Assembly (NCBI GenBank): GCA_937995505.1 | Contig: CALKJV010000157.1 | Coordinates: 1 to 12,335, forward strand | DNA length: 12,335 nt | Direction: 5' to 3' | From: an uncultured Bacteroidia bacterium | GTDB lineage: Bacteria; Bacteroidota; Bacteroidia; SpSt-205 | Notes under the pieces: model-generated | The model's input: only the letters and a program-made list of their open reading frames with translations | Database searches by the model: none | What the model was told of the DNA's origin: nothing | Part shown: positions 6,107 to 12,335 of the stretch, in pieces | How positions within the stretch are numbered: position 1 is the first letter of the stretch | How the letters are laid out: every line of letters begins with the position of its first letter | Translations under genes and position numbers: made by a program

Positions 6107-7073
6107 GCGTAGAAGGAGTTTTGCTTTGCCAGTAGCCCATCTGGCTGTACCTCGCTAAACGGCGCTCTACGAGCGCTTCTGGACTCAGCTCCAGGAGGGG
6201 GGGCAGATCGGCTAAGATTTTCTCCCGTACCAGCCGAAACACTTGCGTGGGGTTTTTATGGGCCCCACCTAGGGGCTCGGGCAGAATTTCATCAATCACG
6301 CCGAGCTTGAGGTTATCTTGCGCTGAGAGGTGTAAGGCCTCAGCCGCTTTCTCTTTGTATTCCCAAGAGCGCCAGAGAATACTCGCACAGCTTTCAGGGG
6401 AAATAACAGAGTACCAGGTATTTTCCAGCATGTAGATCTTGTCGCCGACGCCGATGCCTAAGGCCCCACCCGAAGCCCCTTCACCAATAATGAAGACCAA
6501 TATAGGTACCCGCAGCTGGGACATCTCATAGAGGTTTCGGGCGATGGCTTCGGCTTGGCCAAACTCTTCTGCATGCGTACCTGGGTAAGCCCCAGGCGTG
6601 TCTATAAAGGTAATAAGCGGCTTGCGCAGCTTCTCCGCCAGCTTCATGAGGCGAAGGGCCTTTCGGTACCCTTCGGGATTCGGCATGCCGAAGTTGCGGT
6701 ATTGTCGGCTCTTAGTGTCTCGGCCTTTTTGCTGCCCTATCAGGATGGCTGTTATAGAACCTACGCGCCCTATCCCGCCGACGATAGCTTTGTCATCGCC
6801 AGCGAGCCGGTCTCCATGCAGCTCTATAAAATCTTCACAAACCGCATGGATATAATCCAGCGTATAAGGGCGCTGAGGGTGCCGGGCGAGCTGAACCCGC
6901 TGCCAGGGGGTTAGATTCTGGTAGATGTCTTTTTTGAGTTTCTCCAGCCGGCTCTCCAATAATGAGAGGCTATCCGAGATATCTAGCCCACCGCGTTCGG
7001 CGAGCTCTCGGGTTTCGGTAATGCGCTTTTCTAGCTCAAGGATGGGCTTTTCAAAGTCCAGTACTACCTCCAT
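6096..7073 (-). CDS. accA: Acetyl-CoA carboxylase carboxyltransferase subunit alpha
   Basis: This 325-residue cytoplasmic protein forms, with AccD, the carboxyltransferase that makes malonyl-CoA, the committed step of fatty-acid synthesis. Its length is the family norm. The N-terminal coiled-coil-like helix begins with the typical LDFEKPILELEKRI (5-18). The crotonase-fold core shows ELHGDRLAGDD (84-94), FGMPNPEGYRKALRLM (128-143), IDTPGAYPG (157-165), the oxyanion-hole region GEGASGGALGIG (197-208) and a SPESCASILWR segment. The ATG lies 5 bases after the trxA stop and the 3' end overlaps the reductase gene by 11 bases, so it belongs to the trxA-led unit. The biotin subunits accB/accC and accD are not in this window. 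Identity is secure. Confidence 0.97.
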   Translation of the reverse strand: MEVVLDFEKPILELEKRITETRELAERGGLDISDSLSLLESRLEKLKKDIYQNLTPWQRVQLARHPQRPYTLDYIHAVCEDFIELHGDRLAGDDKAIVGGIGRVGSITAILIGQQKGRDTKSRQYRNFGMPNPEGYRKALRLMKLAEKLRKPLITFIDTPGAYPGTHAEEFGQAEAIARNLYEMSQLRVPILVFIIGEGASGGALGIGVGDKIYMLENTWYSVISPESCASILWRSWEYKEKAAEALHLSAQDNLKLGVIDEILPEPLGGAHKNPTQVFRLVREKILADLPPLLELSPEALVERRLARYSQMGYWQSKTPSTHEV

Positions 7074-7078
7074 CCCGC

Positions 7079-7426
7079 TCAGGAGATGTGGGCAAGGATA
7101 CGCTTCTCTAAAGCCGGACCCGGTAAGGCTCCTACTATCTTATCCACTGGCTGCCCCGCCCGATACAAAATGAGCGTAGGAATAGCCTGGATGTAATACT
7201 GGGTCGGGATGAAAGAGTTTTCATCCACATTCATCTTGGCTATCTTTATCTTCCCGGCGTATTTTTGGGCTACCTGCTCCAATACAGGTGCTATCATTCT
7301 ACACGGTCCACACCACGGTGCCCAAAAATCTACGAGTACCGGCAGCTCGCTGTGAAGCACTTCTGTCGCAAAGGTTGCGTCTGTAACCTCAATAGGTTTG
7401 TCCAGGGGTTTGACAGGGTCTTGCAT
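7079..7426 (-). CDS. trxA: Thioredoxin
   Basis: This is a 115-residue cytoplasmic dithiol reductant. The canonical active site WCGPC is at residues 38-42 inside PVLVDFWAPWCGPCRMIAPV, and the cis-proline loop AIPTL is at 81-85. The central region KIAKMNVDEN is also typical. The frame is open upstream to a TTG at 7453, but the ATG at 7426 is preferred: it gives the usual short N-terminus and has a TAATTTTG box 12 bases before it, whereas the TTG would place the box inside the coding sequence. The gene starts 33 bases after the dnaE stop and is followed 5 bases later by accA. It is the obvious partner of the nearby TrxB (its reductase) and DsbD (which it reduces across the membrane). Confidence 0.96.
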   Translation of the reverse strand: MQDPVKPLDKPIEVTDATFATEVLHSELPVLVDFWAPWCGPCRMIAPVLEQVAQKYAGKIKIAKMNVDENSFIPTQYYIQAIPTLILYRAGQPVDKIVGALPGPALEKRILAHIS

Positions 7427-7438
7427 AGTCGGAGGAAA

Positions 7439-7446
7439 CAAAATTA
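7439..7446 (-). promoter_or_regulatory. Promoter -7 box candidate, TAATTTTG, for the trxA-accA unit
   Basis: The minus strand carries GCGTAATTTTGT (7449-7438) in the 33-base gap between the dnaE stop and the trxA ATG, 12 bases before the start. It is identical over 12 bases to the box before dsbD and fits TAnnTTTG. No TTTG at -33 is apparent, so the call rests on position and recurrence. Confidence 0.45.
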
Positions 7447-7459
7447 CGCACAATCTGAA

Positions 7460-10400
7460 TTAGGGAAGGGCCTCCAGCCGTAACTGAATCCCCAAGGCAG
7501 CCAAATCCTCTCGCAGCTCAGAGCTGTAACGCAGTTTGAGTGCTGTACTTGCGAGTACAGGATACTGATAGGCATGGTGCAGGATAAGGAAGACCTCTTT
7601 TGAGCCGCTGTGCTTTTGTACGAGATGGAAAAAATCCTCCATCTGGTCTGGGGTACAGTGCTGGAGGTCCCACTCCAGACACAGCGAGGGGATAGCCTTT
7701 TGCAGGGCGTTAGGGAGTTTCTCTAGGTCGCGCACCTTCCATTCGGCGCCCCCATCGGGTCGGGTCACGAGCACAAGTTCCAGAAAGAACGGCATGCCAA
7801 TCTGACCACGTACGAGAGGCTCATACTTTTCCCACTGCGGCGAAAAGAGGGTGAGGGTGTAAGAGCCGAATTTATCCTCAAAGGTCAAGCGAGCATACGA
7901 GCGCCCGGTTTTCGTGCGCCCTTCGTCCGCATCTAAAAGAAGCGCAAGCCACCGCACAGACTGCTGCTCTGGTACTTCTGCCGAGAGGATGCGACTGGCC
8001 TCAGGGTCGGCACGGAGGATTTCCAGCTCTTCCTTGTAATCGTCTAAGGGATGCGAGGAAAGGTAATAGCCCACATACTCTCTTTCCTGATGGAGCTGCT
8101 CCAACTGCGTGAGGCGCCGCTTAGGGGGGCGTAAAGCAGGCGGCGGAGCCGGCGTAAACTCCACCCGATCAAAAAGCGACCCTTGCAATAGAGCCGGCGC
8201 TTTATGCGCATTGGCGGCATAGTCTAAGATGAGACGCCGGTTTTCTTCTTCTAAGAGAGTTTCGCGCCCCCCTTCTGCCAGCTCATCTAACGCTCCAGAC
8301 AAACACAAACTCTCCAAAGCCTTCTTATGGAGCCCGTATGGCACCATCCGCACAGCAAAGTCAAACACATTCTTGAAAGGACCGTTTTGGGTGCGCTCTT
8401 GCACGATGGCTTCGGCCATTTTCGTGCCGAGATGCTTGATGCCATCTAAACCGAAGCGTATCTGATGGGCAGCCGGTACTGAGAAGCTTACCGCACTGTG
8501 GTTTACAGAAGGGGGCAGCACCTGGATGCCCCATGCCCGCACCTCTTGCAGGAAAAAGCCCACCTTCTCCGAGTCGTCGGCATGATGCGTAAGCACCGCA
8601 GCTAAATACGCCGCTGGATAATGCGCTTTGAGGTAAGCTGTGCGATACGCCAAAATGCTGTAAGCAGCTGCATGTGATTTATTGAAGCCGTACTCGGCAA
8701 AGCGCGCCATGGTATCAAAGACCTCTTCGGCGACGGCGGGGGGTGTGTCATGGGCGATAGCTCGCTCTATAAAGATAGCTCGCTGCTCGTCCATGATTTC
8801 CTTTTTCTTTTTGCCCATGGCTCTGCGCAAAAGGTCTGCTTCCGCTAAGGAATATCCCGCCATCACTTGCGCGATTTGCATAATCTGCTCTTGATAGACC
8901 ATGATGCCGTAGGTATTTTCTAAGATAGGTTTTAGGCGGGGGTCGGGGTAAGTAACAGGCTCCTCTCCATGCTTGCGCCGCACGAAGGTGGGGATGTTAT
9001 CCATAGGACCGGGACGATATAGGGCGTTCATGGCAATCAAGTCCTCAATGCAGGTGGGCCGTAGCATTTTGAGGTACTTCTGCATGCCCTCCGACTCAAA
9101 CTGAAATAGGCCTATGGTACGGCCTTCTTGAAAGAGCTGCCAGGTTTTTGGGTCATCTAAGGGGATCCGCTCTAAGTCTAAGGGTTCGGGCTGTTGGGTT
9201 AGGGTTTGAATCAGCTGCAGGGCCGTTTTGAGGATAGAGAGGGTTTTCAGGCCGAGGAAGTCCATTTTGAGTAGGCCTGCCCTTTCGCAGTCGGGGCCGT
9301 CCCACTGGGTAATTACCTGGCGCGCCGACTCCTCTCGGGTAGCGATGGCCAGGGGAACATACTTCCAAAGAGCATCGGGAGCAATGATAACGCCCGCTGC
9401 ATGTACGCCCGTATGCCGAGTAAGGCCTTCCAAGCGCGCCGCCGTCTCTAAGAGCCGCTTCTGTACAGAACCTTCCCGAGCTAAATGCTGCTGGAGAACA
9501 TGCGCTTTGGAATTCTCTGCAGGATCAAGGGCGCTTTTCCAGGTAATATTAGGCTTATTCGGGATAAGCCCGGCTAAGGCATTGACTTCGCTAAGGCTTA
9601 CTTCTAAGGCCCGCCCTACATCCCGAATAGCCGTTTTGATACCCATGGTACCGTAGGTAATAATCTGGGCTACATTTTGGGATCCGTATTTTTCATGCAC
9701 ATACCGAATGACCTCTTCGCGCCCGGCGTCGTCAAAGTCAATATCAATATCTGGCGGGCTGATGCGTTCGGGATTGAGGAAGCGTTCAAAGAGCAGCTGG
9801 TAGGCGATGGGGTCTACATCGGTGATGCGCAAAGCATAGGCCACGAGGCTTCCAGCGGCTGAACCTCGCCCAGGCCCTACCCACACGCTGCGCCGCCGCG
9901 CCTCTGCCACGAAATCCTGTACTATCAAAAAGTATCCCGCAAATCCCATCTGCTCAATAATGCGTAGTTCATGTTCTAAGCGGGCTTCTATTTCTGGGGT
10001 AAGGGTGCCATACCGCTGCCGAGCGCCTTCGTAAGCCAGGGCACGCAGGTACGCCTCCATCGTCGGATACTCAGGGGGAATAGGATAGCGGGGCAGTAGC
10101 AGCGGACGCGCAAAGTCCAGCTTGAGCGAGCACTTTTCTGCCACTTCTGCGGTGCGCGTGAGGGCTTCTGGATGTTCGCGAAAGAGCGGCATGGCCTCCA
10201 TCTCCTCGCGACTTTTCAGGTAAAAATGCCGATTAAGTTCCCCCTTGTCGTCGGTAAAACGCAATCGCTTCGGGTCCTTATAGCTACTGCCCGTCTGCAC
10301 CGCTAAAAGTAAATCGTGGAGTTCTGCGTCAGCCTCGCAGGTATAATGCACATCATTTGTGCCCAAAACGGGTACTTTGTATTTGCGGGCCCACTCTAAA

Positions 10401-10954
10401 AGGAACTGAGCGGTAACGTGCTGTTCTCGTAATCCGTGGTCTTGCAGCTCCACATAAAAATCTTCTCCAAAGACCTCCAAATACCACCGAAACGCAGCTT
10501 CGGCTTCGGCGACCCGATTGAGGAGGATCTTCTGGTTGATCTCGCTGGCCAAGCAGCTAGTGGTGGCAATAAGCCCCTTTGCATGCTCAACTAAAAGCTT
10601 TTTATGGATACGGGGTTTATAGTAAAAGCCCTCTAAAAAGCTGATAGAAGACAAGTACAGTAGGTTTTGCCAGCCGGTCTCGTCTTTAGCCAGGAGGAGC
10701 TGATGGTAGGTGGTCTTGTCCTTAGTGAAGGTATCAGCGTCTACAAGGTAAAATTCGCAGCCGATGATGGGCTTAAGATCGGCTTTTTCCGCTTCGGTGT
10801 AAAAGGCGGGTACGGCGAAGAGATTGCCATGATCTGAGAGGGCTATGGCCCGCATACCCAATCCACGAGCGCGATTCATCAGCTCTTCAATGCGAGAAGC
10901 CCCATCCAGCAGGCTATACTCAGTATGCACATGCAAGTGCACCAGGTCGCACAT
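7460..10954 (-). CDS. dnaE: DNA polymerase III subunit alpha
   Basis: This 1164-residue protein is the replicative DNA polymerase catalytic subunit. The N-terminal PHP domain begins HLHVHTEYSLLDG (6-18) and has SDHGN (40-44), GCEFY (65-69) and GTNDVHY (198-204). The polymerase core includes GPGRGSAAGSLVAYAL (360-375), the catalytic aspartates in PDIDIDFDD (401-409) and D565 in KMDFLGLK. Later come the fingers region (ALYRPGPMDNIP, KKKKEIMDEQ, FAEYGFNKSHAAAY), a helix-hairpin-helix region and an OB-fold (LALLLDADEGRTKTGRSYARL). A short C-terminal region without clear identity ends the protein. The length fits DnaE1. The PHP metal-binding set (H8, H10, D17, H42, E67, H84, C134, D201, H203) appears complete, unlike in E. 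coli. The start has a TACTTTTG box 12 bases upstream and no Shine-Dalgarno. Confidence 0.98.
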   Translation of the reverse strand: MCDLVHLHVHTEYSLLDGASRIEELMNRARGLGMRAIALSDHGNLFAVPAFYTEAEKADLKPIIGCEFYLVDADTFTKDKTTYHQLLLAKDETGWQNLLYLSSISFLEGFYYKPRIHKKLLVEHAKGLIATTSCLASEINQKILLNRVAEAEAAFRWYLEVFGEDFYVELQDHGLREQHVTAQFLLEWARKYKVPVLGTNDVHYTCEADAELHDLLLAVQTGSSYKDPKRLRFTDDKGELNRHFYLKSREEMEAMPLFREHPEALTRTAEVAEKCSLKLDFARPLLLPRYPIPPEYPTMEAYLRALAYEGARQRYGTLTPEIEARLEHELRIIEQMGFAGYFLIVQDFVAEARRRSVWVGPGRGSAAGSLVAYALRITDVDPIAYQLLFERFLNPERISPPDIDIDFDDAGREEVIRYVHEKYGSQNVAQIITYGTMGIKTAIRDVGRALEVSLSEVNALAGLIPNKPNITWKSALDPAENSKAHVLQQHLAREGSVQKRLLETAARLEGLTRHTGVHAAGVIIAPDALWKYVPLAIATREESARQVITQWDGPDCERAGLLKMDFLGLKTLSILKTALQLIQTLTQQPEPLDLERIPLDDPKTWQLFQEGRTIGLFQFESEGMQKYLKMLRPTCIEDLIAMNALYRPGPMDNIPTFVRRKHGEEPVTYPDPRLKPILENTYGIMVYQEQIMQIAQVMAGYSLAEADLLRRAMGKKKKEIMDEQRAIFIERAIAHDTPPAVAEEVFDTMARFAEYGFNKSHAAAYSILAYRTAYLKAHYPAAYLAAVLTHHADDSEKVGFFLQEVRAWGIQVLPPSVNHSAVSFSVPAAHQIRFGLDGIKHLGTKMAEAIVQERTQNGPFKNVFDFAVRMVPYGLHKKALESLCLSGALDELAEGGRETLLEEENRRLILDYAANAHKAPALLQGSLFDRVEFTPAPPPALRPPKRRLTQLEQLHQEREYVGYYLSSHPLDDYKEELEILRADPEASRILSAEVPEQQSVRWLALLLDADEGRTKTGRSYARLTFEDKFGSYTLTLFSPQWEKYEPLVRGQIGMPFFLELVLVTRPDGGAEWKVRDLEKLPNALQKAIPSLCLEWDLQHCTPDQMEDFFHLVQKHSGSKEVFLILHHAYQYPVLASTALKLRYSSELREDLAALGIQLRLEALP

Positions 10955-10966
10955 AAGCAGCAGTTA

Positions 10967-10974
10967 CAAAAGTA
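10967..10974 (-). promoter_or_regulatory. Promoter -7 box candidate, TACTTTTG, for dnaE
   Basis: The minus strand carries GTGTACTTTTGT with the core TACTTTTG 12 bases before the dnaE ATG. It fits TAnnTTTG exactly and forms one arm of a perfect inverted repeat with the divergent promoter box. A leader of only a few bases would result. No -33 TTTG is evident. Confidence 0.55.
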
Positions 10975-10998
10975 CACCTCTGCTGGCCTGGCCGTTTT

Positions 10999-11024
10999 GT
11001 ACTTTTGTAACATGCGGAAAGTAC
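10999..11024. repeat. 7-bp inverted repeat enclosing the lipoprotein start codon
   Basis: GTACTTT (10999-11005) and AAAGTAC (11018-11024) are perfect reverse complements with 12 bases between them that include the ATG. Together with the left arm of the larger repeat this makes three AAAGTAC elements within about 62 bases. Function is unknown; it could extend an operator, or be coincidental. Confidence 0.4.
11000..11007 (+). promoter_or_regulatory. Promoter -7 box candidate, TACTTTTG, for the PD40 lipoprotein gene
   Basis: TACTTTTG within TTGTACTTTTGT ends 4 bases before the ATG at 11012. With the usual spacing of a -7 box, transcription would begin at or about the A of the ATG, giving a leaderless mRNA. 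No -33 TTTG is evident at the usual distance. Confidence 0.5.
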
Positions 11025-12076
11025 TTGGTGTGCTGCCCTTCCTGATAGCCTGTGCGCAGCAGCGCCCTACCCCTGAAGCCCCTCCTACGAAACCCCTCCT
11101 GTATCCCCAAGAACGGCACCTCCGCAACGTCCGCCAGCTTACCTTCGGTGGCAATAATGCTGAGGGCTATTTTGATTTTACGGGAGAGCGGGTGGTTTTT
11201 CAGAGTGATTGGAGCGAAATCAACCCCCAAGGGTGCGACCAGATTTTCCTACTGGAGCTGAAAGACGACCCTCCTCGCTATCGCCGCATCTCTACGGGCC
11301 GGGGACGCACTACCTGCAGCTACTTTTTGCCGGATGGGCGAATCCTTTATGCCTCTACTCATGCGGTAGGAGACTCTTGCCCTGCCCCACCAACCTTCCG
11401 AAAGCGATATGTATGGGCCCTCTATGAGTACGACCTCTACCTATACGACCCGCGCAGGGATGTGCTAGTGGCCTTTCTCCCCGCCAAAGGCTACGACGCA
11501 GAAGCTACCGTCTCGCCCGATGGGCGTTACTTGGTCTTTACCTCCCAGCGCAGCGGCGACTTAGAGCTGTGGCTGTATGACTTTACCACGCAGAGCTTAC
11601 GCCAGCTTACCAACGAACTCGGCTATGACGGAGGGGCTTTTTTTGGGCCTGACTCTCGCACCATCGTATGGCGCGCCAGCCGACCCAAAGGCCCCCAAGC
11701 CGAATCCTACAAAGCCCTCCTCGCCCAAGGGCTCGTAGAGCCCAGCGAAATGCAGATCTTCATCATGCACATTGACTCTATGATCCCGCACCAGGTTACC
11801 CATCTGCCTGGCGCAAACTGGGCTCCCTTCTTCCATCCTAGTGGGAAAAAAATCCTTTTCTCCAGCAATCATCACTCCTTGGACCAAGGGGGACGGCGTT
11901 TCAATATCTTTTCCATCCATGTAGACGGGACAGGGCTGGAGCAGATTACATTTGACCCTGAGTTTGATGCCTTCCCTATGTTTTCGCCGGATGGGAAAAA
12001 GCTCATTTGGGCCAGCAATCGGGCCGGACGCAAGGCCAGAGAAACTAACCTCTTCATCGCCGACTGGGTAGAATGA
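11012..12076 (+). CDS. Lipoprotein with PD40/TolB-like beta-propeller repeats
   Basis: This protein of 354 residues is predicted to be exported. The N-terminus MRKVLGVLPFLIACAQQ has a short signal with lipobox LIAC, so Cys14 would be lipidated; a Pro-rich spacer follows. The rest shows repeated WD40-like PD40 blades: FDFTGERVVFQSD, FLPDGRILYAS, VSPDGRYLVFTSQRSGDLELW, FGPDSRTIVWRAS, FHPSGKKILFSSN and FSPDGKKLIWASNRAG, with RQLT/EQIT strands between them. About six blades are visible, enough for a closed propeller as in the TolB C-terminal domain. Such proteins bind other proteins or peptides at the cell envelope, or accompany peptidases; the partner here is not known. The ATG at 11012 was chosen for its signal peptide and adjacent promoter box; the frame is open 29 codons further upstream, but that stretch crosses the dnaE start. 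It is coupled to the next gene by ATGA. Confidence 0.85.
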   Translation: MRKVLGVLPFLIACAQQRPTPEAPPTKPLLYPQERHLRNVRQLTFGGNNAEGYFDFTGERVVFQSDWSEINPQGCDQIFLLELKDDPPRYRRISTGRGRTTCSYFLPDGRILYASTHAVGDSCPAPPTFRKRYVWALYEYDLYLYDPRRDVLVAFLPAKGYDAEATVSPDGRYLVFTSQRSGDLELWLYDFTTQSLRQLTNELGYDGGAFFGPDSRTIVWRASRPKGPQAESYKALLAQGLVEPSEMQIFIMHIDSMIPHQVTHLPGANWAPFFHPSGKKILFSSNHHSLDQGGRRFNIFSIHVDGTGLEQITFDPEFDAFPMFSPDGKKLIWASNRAGRKARETNLFIADWVE

Positions 12077-12335
12077 GGCAGCTAAGGCCTATCGGCCTCT
12101 CGGCAGGAGTACTGCTAAGCATAGGCTTAGGGGGCTTTGGGGCGAGGACAGCTGGAAGCCCCCAGCCCTCAGCCGCTACGCCAAGTGCTCCTGTGCCTGC
12201 GCCCGATACGCCCCAGACTCGCTTCTCTCTGCCCCCTTTGAGAATCATTGGGAAGACCCCCCAGCGCCTACAACAAGCCTTAGCGGCTCACAAAGACCGC
12301 CCTTATCCCGAGTGGGTTCGGCATGTGGCTCAGAA
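12073..12335 (+). CDS. Secreted or membrane-anchored protein of unknown function, N-terminal part
   Basis: An open frame starts at an ATG overlapping the stop of the lipoprotein gene (ATGA, 12073-12076) and continues past the window end, giving 87 codons. The first residues, MRQLRPIGLSAGVLLSIGLG, look like a signal peptide or anchor: two Arg, then a Gly/Leu hydrophobic core. No lipobox Cys is seen. A low-complexity Ser/Ala/Pro/Thr linker (about residues 30-52) follows. A more ordinary sequence, LRIIGKTPQRLQQALAAHK and PYPEWVRHVAQ, begins near residue 58. The overlap implies translational coupling and so a shared process with the PD40 lipoprotein. The fold cannot be named from this fragment. 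The evidence for a real gene is the coupling, the signal-like start and the unbroken frame. Confidence 0.7.
   Translation, partial: MRQLRPIGLSAGVLLSIGLGGFGARTAGSPQPSAATPSAPVPAPDTPQTRFSLPPLRIIGKTPQRLQQALAAHKDRPYPEWVRHVAQ

Larger units (their letters stand above)
10963..11011. repeat. 14-bp perfect inverted repeat between the divergent genes dnaE and PD40 lipoprotein
   Basis: The arms GTTACAAAAGTACA (10963-10976) and TGTACTTTTGTAAC (10998-11011) are exact reverse complements, separated by 21 bases. Each arm contains one TACTTTTG box, pointing outward to dnaE and to the lipoprotein gene respectively. The right arm ends on the base before the lipoprotein ATG. The repeat is seen directly. It may simply be two mirror-image extended promoters, or a site for a dimeric regulator controlling both genes. 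Confidence 0.75.

Noticed and set aside
7257..7268. A further near-copy of the box on the plus strand, GCGTATTTTTGG
   Set aside because: It lies inside trxA in antisense, no plus-strand gene follows it, and the codons Gln-Lys-Tyr-Ala explain it. It shows that the motif can arise by chance.
7427..7453. TTG start for trxA at 7453
   Set aside because: It adds nine atypical residues (MCVILFPPT) and would put the promoter-like box inside the coding region; the ATG at 7426 fits the family.
9228..9656. Plus-strand open frame of 142 codons opposite dnaE
   Set aside because: It is antisense to the conserved polymerase core and its translation resembles no family. It is a by-product of a GC-rich coding strand.
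11597..11920. Minus-strand open frame of 107 codons opposite the PD40 lipoprotein
   Set aside because: The opposite strand encodes clear propeller repeats; this translation has no recognisable features.

Overview
The window reads as chromosomal DNA of a member of the Bacteroidota or a close relative. The evidence is the protein types (an HD-domain CCA-adding enzyme, a three-domain DsbD, a PaaE-like reductase with a C-terminal 2Fe-2S domain, a DUF4442 hotdog protein), the lack of Shine-Dalgarno sequences before starts, and promoter-like boxes of the Bacteroidota form TAnnTTTG close to several start codons. The DNA is moderately GC-rich and very densely coded: most neighbours overlap or lie within a few bases, and no stretch longer than about 65 bases is free of a gene. 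No rRNA, tRNA, CRISPR array, insertion sequence or phage gene was recognised.

Left part (1-1487): the 3' end of cca (+), a very small membrane-protein gene on the minus strand (682-849) that overlaps the cca tail in antisense, and a TetR-type regulator (+) divergent from it. Middle (1471-10954): a long minus-strand run, in transcription order dnaE, trxA, accA, a PaaE-like flavin/iron-sulfur reductase, a DUF4442 hotdog protein, dsbD and trxB. Most junctions are 5-bp gaps or 4-11 bp overlaps. The two wider gaps, before trxA and before dsbD, each hold a copy of the same promoter-like 12-mer. Right part (11012-12335): divergent from dnaE, a lipoprotein with PD40/TolB-type beta-propeller repeats, coupled by an ATGA overlap to a secreted or membrane-anchored protein that runs off the end.

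How the genes fit together: TrxB (NADPH to thioredoxin), TrxA and DsbD (thioredoxin to periplasmic thiols) make a complete route for moving electrons from cytoplasmic NADPH to the periplasm. AccA and the hotdog protein point to fatty-acid or acyl-CoA metabolism. DnaE and CCA transferase are housekeeping information-processing enzymes. I see no defence system, secondary-metabolite cluster or obvious new multi-gene machine. The most interesting signals are small: the hidden 55-residue gene, a recurrent TA[ACT]TTTTGT box a few bases before five start codons (which would imply leaderless or nearly leaderless mRNAs), and two inverted repeats built around start codons.
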